Shown piece by piece: positions 13,001 through 19,818 of a DNA stretch of 47,729 bases (position 1 is its first letter; each line of letters opens with the position of its first letter). Origin of the DNA: CAYLZO01 sp964387775 (GTDB taxonomy: Bacteria > Chloroflexota > Anaerolineae > JAAYZQ01); the NCBI GenBank assembly GCA_964387775.1, contig CAYLZO010000008.1:1-47729 (forward strand), in the 5' to 3' direction. Under the pieces are notes generated by a model. It ran no database searches, had not been told where the DNA came from, and was given only the letters and a program-made list of their open reading frames with translations. The translations under genes were made by a program, and so were the position numbers.

Positions 13001-13260
13001 CAGAGGCGTCCCAATTGCCGGCGGGCCGCTGGGCAGCGCTGCGGGTCGTGGATACGGGGATCGGCATTGCTGAGGAAGATCTGCCGCATCTGTACGAGCG
13101 ATTCTATCGGGTCGAGGCGCAGAGCACCGTAGCCGGCACGGGCTTGGGGCTTTCAATCGCCCGGGAACTGGTCCAGTTGCACAATGGCTCGATTGCTGCG
13201 ACCTCGGTGTTGGGCCAGGGGAGCACCTTTGCCATCTATTTGCCGCTATGGGAGGGCTAG
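10078..13260 (+). CDS. Large soluble multi-sensor histidine kinase (PAS-GAF-GAF-GAF-PAS)
   Basis: A 1060-residue kinase without membrane segments. Order as read: PAS (about 18-130), GAF (about 150-300), GAF (about 315-480), a charged coiled coil, a third GAF (about 500-660; GGHRMAWVGFAEHD), a coiled coil (about 660-690), PAS (about 700-815; ILEAVGEAVIVTDLEGTIRY), HisKA with H828 in VSHELRTPLSV, and the ATPase domain with RNLLSNAIKFTPEGG, VVDTGIGIAEEDLP and GTGLGLSIAREL. The stacked GAF and PAS domains suggest sensing of soluble ligands, redox state or light-like signals; no chromophore Cys was assigned. The response regulator starts 2 bases after its stop, so they form a pair. Its HisKA segment is strikingly like the small protein at 14195. 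Confidence 0.93.
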   Translation: MGEAGGADSRWPGAQEQLLAALSCAPLILFATDRAGELTFLQGRGLDALGLEPDRLLGKSIFELCSPSISDLEPRFEQALAGEVLHAVFEWSGRVFEAEYQPLRDEGGRVTGLIGVANDVTEQTEIEAEMARRDRVLLTLQSAGAAITSSLDLQVVLETVTREMADLLQMKACAIWRWKESTRDLRLLAHHGPEAWWNGKLSSGKYDPLDFSSTQAVLVAQRGRQIAPDQADLSLAERDFLQEAGIHILLRLPMVYQDRVMGLVEVMDDRPDRLVEEVQVDLAQLLANQAASAIENARLYDAVRRHIAEVTTLNRISQVITSILDLDETLAIIADHVLWLLDVAAASVILHDDRSDELWFGAASGEGAEFIRGKRLTGEQGIVTWVVQQGEPLLVPDVTQDPRFYGDWDRESGFSTRSILCVPLQTKGRTIGAIEAVNKASGDFDTEDLSLLTSMAASAAIAIENAQLYEQAQQEISERRRAEARLRNVNRALRTMSECHEALVWARDEAQLLDDVCRILVEIGGHRMAWVGFAEHDDEKRVRVLASAGHDEGYLETLELTWDKTPRGRGPTGTAIRRRRPCLVRDMRSDPRFAPWREEALAQGYGSSIALPLIAEGKMLGALNIYAGEPDAFDEEEVELLKELANDLAFGLVALRTRAERDRAEDEIRRLYRELRDHASNLEQVVAERTRELRAERDRTQAILEAVGEAVIVTDLEGTIRYLNPAAVELTGYSAEEAVGRKPRLWQPEEPQVRGGRSDLAAEIPMQRGEVVSRRKDGTLYDAAMTVAPLLDSQAGDQPVGWVCVQRDITPIKEAERLKDEFVSNVSHELRTPLSVITLISGNLERLYDRLDDERRRKMIHDIRDQADTLNDLVADILEISRIESGRISMERERLDLARLLAREVEKQGLLAKNKSQSLQVECTPGLLVWGNANQLRQVIRNLLSNAIKFTPEGGQILCECRALASGGVSDAKWPEASQLPAGRWAALRVVDTGIGIAEEDLPHLYERFYRVEAQSTVAGTGLGLSIARELVQLHNGSIAATSVLGQGSTFAIYLPLWEG

Positions 13261-13262
13261 AC

Positions 13263-14009
13263 ATGGATGACATCGCAACGATCTTGGTCGTGGACGACCA
13301 GCCCGGAATCCTGGAAAACCTCGATCTGCTGCTGACGGCCGAGGGATACGGCGTGCTGACGGCCCGGGACGGTCTGGAAGCGCTGGACGTGCTCGAATCC
13401 GAGCCCGTGGACCTGATCGTGGCCGACATCGCCATGCCTCGCCTGAACGGCTACCAGCTCTACGAGCGCGTCCGGGAAAAGCCTGAATGGCTGACGATCC
13501 CTTTTCTCTTTTTGACGGCCCGGGCGATGGACAGCGACATCCGCTATGGCAAAGAGCTGGGCGTGGACGACTATCTCACCAAGCCCATCCAGCCTGAGGA
13601 TCTGCTGGCCGCCGTCCAGGGCCGGCTGCGGCGGGCCAAGCAGTTGGCCCGGATCGCGTCCCGGGTGATGCCCCTGCGTGCTGAGGGTCCACCCGTTCTC
13701 GGAGCCGGCTCCCTCAAGATCGACCCCGGCCAGCACCGGGTGTGGATGGGCGAGCAAGAGATCGACTTGTCGGCCCGGGAGTTTGTCCTCCTGGAGCACC
13801 TGGCCGAGAACTTTGGCCAGGTGGTCTCGCCCGAGGAGCTGGTCAAGGCCACGCACGACCTGGAGACCGACTCGGTGGAGGCCGGCTCGCTGATCCGTCC
13901 CCTGATCCGCTCCCTGCGCCGCAAGTTGGGCTACCCCGTCGGCGAAACGGGCTGCGTCGAAAACGTGCGCGGGGTAGGCTACCGCTTGGTGACGCCTGAG
14001 GATTCGTAG
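13263..14009 (+). CDS. Response regulator with winged-helix output domain
   Basis: A 248-residue regulator: receiver with D11-D12, phospho-acceptor D55 (LIVADIAMPRLNG), T85 and K107 (YLTKPIQ), then a trans_reg_C winged helix (about 150-243; DLSAREFVLLEHLAENFGQ and RPLIRSLRRKLG, ending VRGVGYRL). It lies 2 bases after the multi-sensor kinase, its likely phosphodonor. Winged-helix regulators of this class usually bind direct repeats spaced by whole helical turns. Two such TGCAC repeat elements lie immediately downstream at 14038 and 14618, so they are its most likely targets (inference). Confidence 0.92.
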   Translation: MDDIATILVVDDQPGILENLDLLLTAEGYGVLTARDGLEALDVLESEPVDLIVADIAMPRLNGYQLYERVREKPEWLTIPFLFLTARAMDSDIRYGKELGVDDYLTKPIQPEDLLAAVQGRLRRAKQLARIASRVMPLRAEGPPVLGAGSLKIDPGQHRVWMGEQEIDLSAREFVLLEHLAENFGQVVSPEELVKATHDLETDSVEAGSLIRPLIRSLRRKLGYPVGETGCVENVRGVGYRLVTPEDS

Positions 14010-14037
14010 CGCTGTCCCTGGCCAAAGCTCCTCAGCC

Positions 14038-14104
14038 TTGCACGAAAGCCGATCACAATTTGCACAAAACGACCATAGATTTTGCCCGGTGGGTCGGGTA
14101 CAAT
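14038..14104 (+). promoter_or_regulatory. TGCAC direct-repeat operator and promoter of the mini-DHp gene
   Basis: TGCAC occurs at 14039 and 14061 (22 bases apart), followed by CCATAGA (14073-14079), a 19-base gap and a TACAAT -10 (14099-14104). The block is almost repeated at 14628 in front of the subtilase gene. The absence of a TTGACA-like -35 and the conserved CATAGA-N19 spacing suggest an activator-dependent promoter. The start of the small gene is 91 bases downstream. Confidence 0.6.
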
Positions 14105-14194
14105 GGGCCTATCTGATGCGAACGGACCAGGCCCTTTCTTCTCTGATGTGCACGACCTCGGAGAAGGGGCGCAGTTGGACACCAGGATGGGAGC

Positions 14195-14500
14195 ATGGAC
14201 GACAACTTGGAGGGGAAAGTGAGGCAGGATCGAGGCTCCAACGGTCGGTTGAGCCACGGTGAGAGTCCTTTGCCAGGCGGCCCGAACGGCGATCTCGAGG
14301 TCGATCTCTCCCACGAACTCAGGACGTCGCTGGCGATCTTGACCTTGGTTAGCGGCAACTTGGATCGCCTCTACGATGGGCTGGACGACGGCCAGCGCCG
14401 GAAGATGATTCAGGACATTCGCCGGCAGACGTGCCGGCTGACCGCTTTTCTGGACGAGGTGCTCGCTCTGTTCTATGAAACGGATTCTCTGCCTATGTAA
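14195..14500 (+). CDS. Stand-alone histidine-kinase dimerisation (DHp) domain protein
   Basis: A 101-residue protein that has a HisKA domain and nothing else. After a polar lead (1-33) comes the H box DLSHELRTSLAILTL with H40, then SGNLDRLYDGLDDGQRRKM and a second helix ending near residue 95. This closely copies the HisKA helices of the 1060-residue kinase upstream (SGNLERLYDRLDDERRRKM), except that the conserved Pro after ELRT is Ser. There is no ATPase domain before the TAA stop, and none is readable in any frame in the 225 bases after it. It has its own promoter and a terminator follows, so it is more likely a small functional protein (phosphotransfer partner or kinase-dimer inhibitor) than random decay, although a remnant of a duplicated kinase is possible. 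Confidence 0.7.
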   Translation: MDDNLEGKVRQDRGSNGRLSHGESPLPGGPNGDLEVDLSHELRTSLAILTLVSGNLDRLYDGLDDGQRRKMIQDIRRQTCRLTAFLDEVLALFYETDSLPM

Positions 14501-14537
14501 CCCCCACAAACTCCAAACGAAACGCGGTCGTCTGCCG

Positions 14538-14572
14538 CCCCGGCATGAAGGCTTTTGATGCCGGGGTGTTTG
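14538..14572 (+). terminator. Rho-independent terminator after the mini-DHp gene
   Basis: Perfect 9-bp stem CCCCGGCAT / ATGCCGGGG around an 11-base loop, followed by TGTTTGT. It separates the kinase/regulator region from the subtilase. Confidence 0.7.
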
Positions 14573-14617
14573 TCTGTCCTGATCATCGGCTTTCGCTCCA
14601 TTGCGGCAGTGCGCGCT

Positions 14618-14693
14618 TTGCACATTCCTGCACGAAACCCCGTCACAATTGCACACAAGAGCCATAGACGCCGGCGGCCTCCTTTGTTAAGAT
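14618..14693 (+). promoter_or_regulatory. TGCAC direct-repeat operator and promoter of the subtilase gene
   Basis: TGCAC occurs at 14619, 14629 and 14650 (steps of 10 and 21 bases, so on one face of the helix), then CCATAGA (14662-14668), a 19-base gap and TAAGAT (14688-14693). From 14628 on it mirrors the element at 14038 nearly base for base. The subtilase start is 32 bases after the -10. Confidence 0.6.
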
Positions 14694-14724
14694 AAACTCG
14701 GATTTCGAACAAGGGAGGTCCTAG

Positions 14725-16221
14725 ATGACAGAAAAAAGTTCTCAGTTTGTTACAATCGTGATTGCGATTTTGTGCGTCGTAGCTTTTGCCGTGCCTACTC
14801 CCACCTATGCCAGGGCCGAGCCGGAGCGCGTATTCGTCGAGTTTGTCCCGGGTCGCCAGGCGCAGGTGTTGAACTCGCTGGAGAGCCAGGGGGCCGAGGT
14901 TCACTACCAGTTCGACGAGCTGAACGTCGTGGTCATGACCCTCCCGGCCGAGGCCCGCCAGGCGCTCTCGCGCAGCTCGGACGTCGTCCGCGTCGAGCCC
15001 GACGTCCGCCGCTATCTGGCCGATCAGGTCGTGCCCTACGGCGTAGACGCCGTCGAAGCGCGGGACGTCTGGGACGCAGATCGCGATGGCGTGGTGGACC
15101 CTGGTGCTCCGACGGGGGCCGGCCGGATGGTGTGCATCATCGATTCGGGCATCGAAGCCAGCCACGAGGATTTCTCCGGGGTGAACATCGTCGGGGGCTA
15201 TCCCAGTGGCTGGGATACCGACAACTATGGCCACGGAACCCACGTGGCGGGGACCGTCGCCGCTGTGAACAACGACACCGGCGTCCTCGGCGTGACCCCC
15301 GGCGAGGTTTCGCTCTACATCCTGAAGGTCTATGGCGATAACGGCGAGTGGATCTATAGCTCGACCCTGATCGATGCGGCTTATCGCTGCCGCGATGCCG
15401 GAGCCGACATCATCAGCATGAGCCTGTCGGGTCCCTACTACAGCTCCTACGAAAACACCCACTTTCAGACCTTGTACGACCAGGGCCTGCTCCTCGTCGC
15501 CGCGGCGGGGAACAGCGGCGGCACAGCCTACGGCTATCCCGCTTCTTACGACGCCGTCATCTCGGTGGCGGCCGTGGATCAGAACAACGTCGTCGCCAGC
15601 TTTTCGCAAAAGAACGACAAGGTAGAATTGGCAGCGCCCGGGGTGAGTGTTTACAGCACCTACAAGGGCGGCGGCTACGCGTACATGAGCGGCACTTCCA
15701 TGTCGACGCCCCACGTCTCGGCGGCGGCCGCCGTCGTCTGGAGCTCGGACCCGAATCGTTCGAATGCCGAGATCCGCGGGGTCTTGCAGCAGACGGCCTT
15801 GGATCTGGGTGCTGCCGGCCGCGATAACGAATACGGCTATGGCGTCGTCAAGACGGCGTGTGCCATCGCCGCCCTCCATCCCACGGCCGTCGAGCTGGCC
15901 CGTTTCGAAGCCCGTTCCCAGTCCGAGGGCATCCTCGTCGAGTGGGAGACGGCCTCGGAGGTGGACAACCTGGGCTTTAACCTCTATCGCTCCGAGTCGC
16001 CCGAGGGGCGGCGGGTGCAGATGAACCGGAACCTGATCCCCAGCCAGGCTCCAGGCGGCCCGGTAGGGGCCACCTACACCTGGTCGGACACCCGGGTCTC
16101 TGCAGGCACCACGTACTACTATTGGCTCGAAGCCGTGGACGTCCACGGCACCGCCACGGGGCATGGGCCGGTCTCTGCCACGGCAGAGGGGGCACGGAGA
16201 CGACCCAGAAGCCGTCCCTAG
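14725..16221 (+). CDS. Secreted subtilisin-like serine protease (S8) with C-terminal Fn3-like domain
   Basis: A 498-residue protein: signal peptide (about 1-30, cut near TYARA-EP), an I9-type propeptide (about 32-95; ERVFVEFVPGRQAQVLNSL), and a peptidase S8 domain (about 105-390) with the catalytic triad D140 (IIDSGIE), H170 (HGTHVAGT) and S325 (SGTSMSTPH) plus oxyanion N263 (AAAGNSGG). A last domain (about 392-485; VEWETASEVDNLGFNLYRSE, TYYYWLEAVDVHG) resembles fibronectin type III or the ELAFxxxWExASE segments common in secreted proteins, followed by a basic tail. It should be an exported active protease. A GGGAGG site precedes ATG 14725. Control by the regulator at 13263 is inferred from the shared promoter element. 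Confidence 0.93.
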   Translation: MTEKSSQFVTIVIAILCVVAFAVPTPTYARAEPERVFVEFVPGRQAQVLNSLESQGAEVHYQFDELNVVVMTLPAEARQALSRSSDVVRVEPDVRRYLADQVVPYGVDAVEARDVWDADRDGVVDPGAPTGAGRMVCIIDSGIEASHEDFSGVNIVGGYPSGWDTDNYGHGTHVAGTVAAVNNDTGVLGVTPGEVSLYILKVYGDNGEWIYSSTLIDAAYRCRDAGADIISMSLSGPYYSSYENTHFQTLYDQGLLLVAAAGNSGGTAYGYPASYDAVISVAAVDQNNVVASFSQKNDKVELAAPGVSVYSTYKGGGYAYMSGTSMSTPHVSAAAAVVWSSDPNRSNAEIRGVLQQTALDLGAAGRDNEYGYGVVKTACAIAALHPTAVELARFEARSQSEGILVEWETASEVDNLGFNLYRSESPEGRRVQMNRNLIPSQAPGGPVGATYTWSDTRVSAGTTYYYWLEAVDVHGTATGHGPVSATAEGARRRPRSRP

Positions 16222-16252
16222 CGACGGACTCGGCTCCTTTGCAGACTTCTGA

Positions 16253-16287
16253 CTCCGGCCCCGGGCTTTTCTGGGGCCGGAGTTTTT
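16253..16287 (+). terminator. Rho-independent terminator after the subtilase
   Basis: Perfect 10-bp stem CTCCGGCCCC / GGGGCCGGAG with loop GGGCTTTTCT, followed directly by TTTTT. Confidence 0.9.
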
Positions 16288-16360
16288 GCGAGCCTGCAAC
16301 GATAGTGCCTCAAAACGTGTGCGATGCCCTTGCCGTCCCTTTAGACCGAGGGCATTCGAT

Positions 16361-16389
16361 TTCCCAGATCCTTTGACCTATGGTATACT
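16361..16389 (+). promoter_or_regulatory. Probable promoter of the SARP gene
   Basis: TATACT (16384-16389) with a TTCCCA -35 (16361-16366) at 17 bases. The gene starts 45 bases downstream. Confidence 0.45.
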
Positions 16390-16434
16390 CCTCCAACAGA
16401 CGACGCGGTTGAAGGATCGGCAGGGGGAAAAAAG

Positions 16435-17976
16435 TTGGCAGAGACAAACGTGTTGCGCATTCATCTCCTGGGGACTCCACACGTGCTAGACGGCGATAGG
16501 CCCATCGCACTGCCGACGCCCAACAAGGTCTTTGCCCTGTGGTCCTATCTCCTCCTCAATCGTCACCAGCCCCTCCCTCGCGACCGCGTGGCATTCACCC
16601 TCTGGCCCGACGTGCCCGAGCCGGAGGCACGGGCCAATCTGCGCCGCCACTTGCACCAACTCAACAAACAGCTTCCAAAAGCATCCCCTGACCTGCCCTG
16701 GATCCTCGCCACACGCACCACCCTCCAGTGGAACCCCGATGCGGCTTATTGGCTGGATGTGGCGCTTTTGGAGGACTTGGACGAGACGAACGCCGATCCG
16801 GCCCGCTGGCCGGCGGTGATGGACGCGTACCGGGGGGCTCTGCTCGAAAACCTCTACGACGACTGGGTCCTGACCGAGCGCGAGCACTTGCACCAACACT
16901 TTGTCCGCCTCTGCGAGGTGCAGATCGACCGGCAGCGGGCAGCCGGCGACCTCCAAGGCGCCATCGCGACGGCTCGCCATCTGCTGATCCACGAGCCGCT
17001 GCGCGAAGAGCCCTATCGTTACCTGATGGAATGCTACTACCGCCTGGGCGACCGCGCCGCCGCGCTGCGGGAATTCGAGCGTTGCGAGGAGATGCTGCGC
17101 GCCGAACTGGACGCCGAGCCGATGCCGGAGACGCTGGCCCTGCGCGACGAGATCCTGGCCGGCGAGACGTGGACCCCGCTGCCGGCGCCGGTCCCCCAGG
17201 TGCCGCAGCCAGATTGCCCGCTTCCCACATCCAAAGTCCAGGCTCGCCCGACGAACCTGGCGGCTGCTCGGTCGGCCGCGCCCTCATTGTTGCGACGTTT
17301 CCGGGGATGGATGCTGGCAGGCGTGGCGCTGATCTTGCTCGCCCTCGCCGGGCTCCTTCTCAAAGGTGCATTCTCTCCGGCCGAGCCCGTCACGACCTCG
17401 ATCTCTGGGCCGGGTGTCGTGGAAGACACCTGGCTCAACGGAGAGACCCCCGGCTTGAATTACGATCCGGACTATCCGGGCGACCCATACGCCATTTATC
17501 CCCAGGTCCATCTCGCCTATTGGAACTATCCCTACGACCGGGTTCTGATCCGCTTTGACCTGCGAGATATCCCCGCGGACGCCAGCATCGAGCAAGCCGC
17601 TCTCTGCATCCAACTCGAATCTTTTCTCAACGAGGATCTGCCCGAGCCCCTGCCTGCCACCGTGTCGGCCTTTCGCCTGCGGACCCCCTGGCAGGCCGCG
17701 AGTGCGACATTCGATCAGCCCTGGTCACAGCCGGGTTTGGCCCCGGGCACAGACTACGCCCCCGAGCCTCTGGGCAGCGACTCGCTGCTCGGCACCGATT
17801 GGATCTCGATTGACGTGACCGACGCAGTTCGCGCCTGGCTGCAGAATCCCGACGAGAACTTTGGGCTATTGGTGATGATCACCGAGGCGCCCCAGGGCGC
17901 ACACTATTGGGTGAACATGACCGACTACCCGTTTTCGACTCACCGGCCCTGGCTTGATGTAACTTACAGACCCTGA
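16435..17976 (+). CDS. Membrane-tethered SARP/BTAD transcription factor with extracytoplasmic DNRLRE domain
   Basis: A 513-residue fusion. Residues about 5-100 are the winged-helix DNA-binding domain of SARP regulators (LRIHLLGTPHVLDGDRPIAL, FALWSYLLLNRHQPLPRDRV, LWPDVPEPEARANLRRHLHQL). Residues about 105-245 are the bacterial transcriptional activation domain, a TPR-like helical repeat (LLIHEPLREEPYRYLMECYY). After a Pro-rich linker a single membrane helix (about 293-313; LAGVALILLALAGLLLKG) is followed by a DNRLRE-type beta domain (about 325-513; VEDTWLNGETPG, LIRFDLRDIPADASIEQAAL, WISIDVTDAVRAWL). The layout puts DNA binding inside and the DNRLRE domain outside, as in ToxR/CadC-like regulators. 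TTG 16435 follows AGGGGG by 8 bases. Targets may be the secreted proteins next door (inference). Confidence 0.82.
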   Translation: MAETNVLRIHLLGTPHVLDGDRPIALPTPNKVFALWSYLLLNRHQPLPRDRVAFTLWPDVPEPEARANLRRHLHQLNKQLPKASPDLPWILATRTTLQWNPDAAYWLDVALLEDLDETNADPARWPAVMDAYRGALLENLYDDWVLTEREHLHQHFVRLCEVQIDRQRAAGDLQGAIATARHLLIHEPLREEPYRYLMECYYRLGDRAAALREFERCEEMLRAELDAEPMPETLALRDEILAGETWTPLPAPVPQVPQPDCPLPTSKVQARPTNLAAARSAAPSLLRRFRGWMLAGVALILLALAGLLLKGAFSPAEPVTTSISGPGVVEDTWLNGETPGLNYDPDYPGDPYAIYPQVHLAYWNYPYDRVLIRFDLRDIPADASIEQAALCIQLESFLNEDLPEPLPATVSAFRLRTPWQAASATFDQPWSQPGLAPGTDYAPEPLGSDSLLGTDWISIDVTDAVRAWLQNPDENFGLLVMITEAPQGAHYWVNMTDYPFSTHRPWLDVTYRP

Positions 17977-18006
17977 TTGTTCCACTTACCGGAAAAACTA
18001 TATAAC
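17977..18006 (+). promoter_or_regulatory. Possible promoter of the secreted-protein gene at 18153
   Basis: TTGTTC (17977-17982), an 18-base spacer and TATAAC (18001-18006), directly after the SARP stop codon. The rest of the gap to 18152 shows nothing I can name beyond the AAAGGAG site before the next start. Confidence 0.4.
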
Positions 18007-18152
18007 CGGATGGAGCGTGGACGCTGGTCGGACGCGCGCCGGACGGGCCTGTGTTAGCCTGAGGCCGATGGTTCCCCCGGCTCCCTGGCCGGCAGTGGGC
18101 ATGGAGAGGACTGCCAATCAAGCATCATTCACACAAAGAAAGGAGTTCTGCA

Positions 18153-19331
18153 ATGAAAAGGAATCGAGTTGTAGCCAGCACATTGGCTTTGGGGCTATTG
18201 CTGTCCCTGATGATCGGCTCTGGATGGGCCCAGGAGGGAGGGCGGCCCGTTGCCCCTCAGGGTGACGTCTCCATCGAGGCGAACGTGAGCAGCGCCATCA
18301 CCTATCAGGGCATGTTACTGGAGGATGGCAGCCCGGTGAACGGCTTTCGAGACATGACCTTTGGCTTTTTCGACAACGATGCGTGTGCAGGGCTGCCAGC
18401 CATCATCACCGTGGTGCCCGACGTCGAGGTACAGGAGGGCGTGTTTAGCGCCCACGTGAGCGTCTCTCACGGCTATTTTGACGGCAAGGGCCTGTGGCTG
18501 AAAGTGGACGTCGAAGGTACCCCCCTCGGCTGCCAGGAGATCCTGCCGGTGCCCTACGCCCTGAGCCTGCGACCCGGGGCCGAGGTCATCGGCGAAGTGA
18601 CCAACCTGGAGGTTCTCTTTGCCCGGAATACGGCCACCACAGGCCCATCGTATGGCCTCTATGGCCTGACCGATTCCAACGCCGGGATCGGCGTGATGGG
18701 CTCGGCAGCAGCGGCTGGCGGCACGACCTACGGCGTCTATGGCTTTAGCAACTCGGCCGAAGGCGCTGGGGTTTTCGCCCAGGGCCAGGAAGGGGGCGCT
18801 GACCTCATCCTGGGCGGTAACGCTGATACTGTCCACGGCGACGATGGCCGCATCACGTCCGACCCCAGGTATCCAAGCAGCGATCTCAACTTTGTCACCA
18901 ACGACGGCATCCGCGTGGACCTGGACGAGAATGGCGACGGCGAGGACGCGGACTTTGGCATTCGCGACAAGGACGACAACCTCATCTTCCAGGTGGACGA
19001 GAGTGGCGATGTCATCCACGGAGGCCCGGGGGTGGCTGCGTTTCCGCGGCCGTCTTACGACAGTGGCTGGGTCGCTATCGCTCAGAACACATGCGAAGAG
19101 CTTACCCATAACCTGGGTGGGAATGTGGACAACTACGTCGTGGATCTTCAGTTCCGCGTAGGCACCAGCATCCACGTGGTTGGCTTCGGGGGGGTCAGCG
19201 ACAGGGCGGCGGACAACTACGACGAGGGAGGCTGGTGGAGCGGCCTTACCACTACGAGCATCGAGGTCTGCCGCAACTATTCCGATTCCCTGCTCGACAG
19301 CTTCCGCCTCCGGATCTGGATGTATCCATAG
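18153..19331 (+). CDS. Secreted surface protein, tail-fibre-like beta repeats
   Basis: A 392-residue exported protein with a clear signal peptide (MKRNRVVASTLALGLLLSL, cut near GWA-QE). The next part (about 45-145) reads ITYQGMLLEDGSPVNGFRDM, a segment seen in many bacterial secreted proteins that describe themselves as phage tail-fibre-like. Gly-rich repeats follow (YGLYGLTDSNAGIGVMG, YGVYGFSNSAEGAGVFA), a D-rich part with Ca-binding look (DLDENGDGEDADFG), and a C-terminal domain (SGWVAIAQNTCEELTHNLGG) like the H-type lectin fold. Function is probably surface attachment or carbohydrate binding, but this is inferred from composition. It follows the membrane-tethered regulator, which may control it. 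Confidence 0.75.
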   Translation: MKRNRVVASTLALGLLLSLMIGSGWAQEGGRPVAPQGDVSIEANVSSAITYQGMLLEDGSPVNGFRDMTFGFFDNDACAGLPAIITVVPDVEVQEGVFSAHVSVSHGYFDGKGLWLKVDVEGTPLGCQEILPVPYALSLRPGAEVIGEVTNLEVLFARNTATTGPSYGLYGLTDSNAGIGVMGSAAAAGGTTYGVYGFSNSAEGAGVFAQGQEGGADLILGGNADTVHGDDGRITSDPRYPSSDLNFVTNDGIRVDLDENGDGEDADFGIRDKDDNLIFQVDESGDVIHGGPGVAAFPRPSYDSGWVAIAQNTCEELTHNLGGNVDNYVVDLQFRVGTSIHVVGFGGVSDRAADNYDEGGWWSGLTTTSIEVCRNYSDSLLDSFRLRIWMYP

Positions 19332-19350
19332 TGGACGGAGAGGGGAAAAG

Positions 19351-19650
19351 ATGAACGCGAAAGCTCAAAGGATCGTCATCCTGGTCCTGCTCGGTTGTTT
19401 GGCACTGGGCAGCATGACGCTCGCCGCGCCGCTGGAGATCACCCTGGAGCGTTGGGTGTTGCCTGGCGGCGGCGGGATCGTCGAGACGGCGCCCTACAAT
19501 CTGCACGGCACCATCGGCCAGTCGGTGGTGGGTGGCATGCACAACGCCGCCTATGAGCTGGGTGCTGGCTTCTGGGGCGGATTGGGGGCCGTGGAAGGCC
19601 ATAGGTATAGAATCTATCTGCCGATTGTCTTGAACGACTACTCACCGTGA
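19351..19650 (+). CDS. Small secreted protein with IYLPIVL C-terminal tail
   Basis: A 99-residue protein with a signal peptide (about 1-26, ending LAA), a middle region typical of short secreted Chloroflexota proteins (WVLPGGGGIVETAPYNLHGT, IGQSVVGG, YELGAGFWGG) and the tail YRIYLPIVLNDYSP. From memory, an LPxVL-like tail recurs at the ends of many exported proteins of this phylum and may be a sorting or anchoring signal. It lies 19 bases after the preceding secreted protein with AGAGGGG before ATG 19351, so the two are probably co-transcribed. Role unknown. Confidence 0.7.
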   Translation: MNAKAQRIVILVLLGCLALGSMTLAAPLEITLERWVLPGGGGIVETAPYNLHGTIGQSVVGGMHNAAYELGAGFWGGLGAVEGHRYRIYLPIVLNDYSP

Positions 19651-19680
19651 AACCGGATAGGGCCTAAACTCAGGACAGCG

Positions 19681-19708
19681 GGCCGACGGGGGGTGCACCT
19701 CGTCGGCC
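19681..19708 (+). terminator. Possible terminator hairpin after the secreted-protein pair
   Basis: Perfect 8-bp stem GGCCGACG / CGTCGGCC. The loop itself contains GGTGCACC. No T run follows (TGTTGAAC), so termination is uncertain. Confidence 0.4.
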
Positions 19709-19736
19709 TGTTGAACATGCGAACATGCGGGCAAAT

Positions 19737-19765
19737 TTGACAAAGTAGGTCCGATATGTTACACT
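19737..19765 (+). promoter_or_regulatory. csoR promoter
   Basis: Consensus TTGACA (19737-19742), a 17-base spacer and TACACT (19760-19765). The operator palindrome begins 9 bases further on, right where transcription would start. Confidence 0.75.
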
Positions 19766-19773
19766 TTGCCCCG

Positions 19774-19797
19774 ACCCCTCCCCCTGGGGGGTGGGGT
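19774..19797. promoter_or_regulatory. CsoR operator (copper box)
   Basis: A 24-base imperfect palindrome, ACCCCTCCCCCT / GGGGGGTGGGGT, 10 of 12 positions matching. G/C tracts flanked by A and T are typical of CsoR operators. It lies between the -10 and the csoR start, fitting autorepression relieved by Cu(I). Confidence 0.7.
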
Positions 19798-19818
19798 ATT
19801 TTGATGGGGGCACGCGGG

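Noticed and set aside
14473..16299. Long open frame on the minus strand opposite the subtilase (also opposite 11311-13089 and 26625-28583)
   Set aside because: These are shadows caused by high GC in the third codon position; their translations are low-complexity and resemble no protein, while the plus-strand genes are clear family members.
18153..19331. Phage tail fibre or prophage remnant
   Set aside because: It has a signal peptide and no other phage gene is near; tail-fibre-like repeats are common in bacterial surface proteins.
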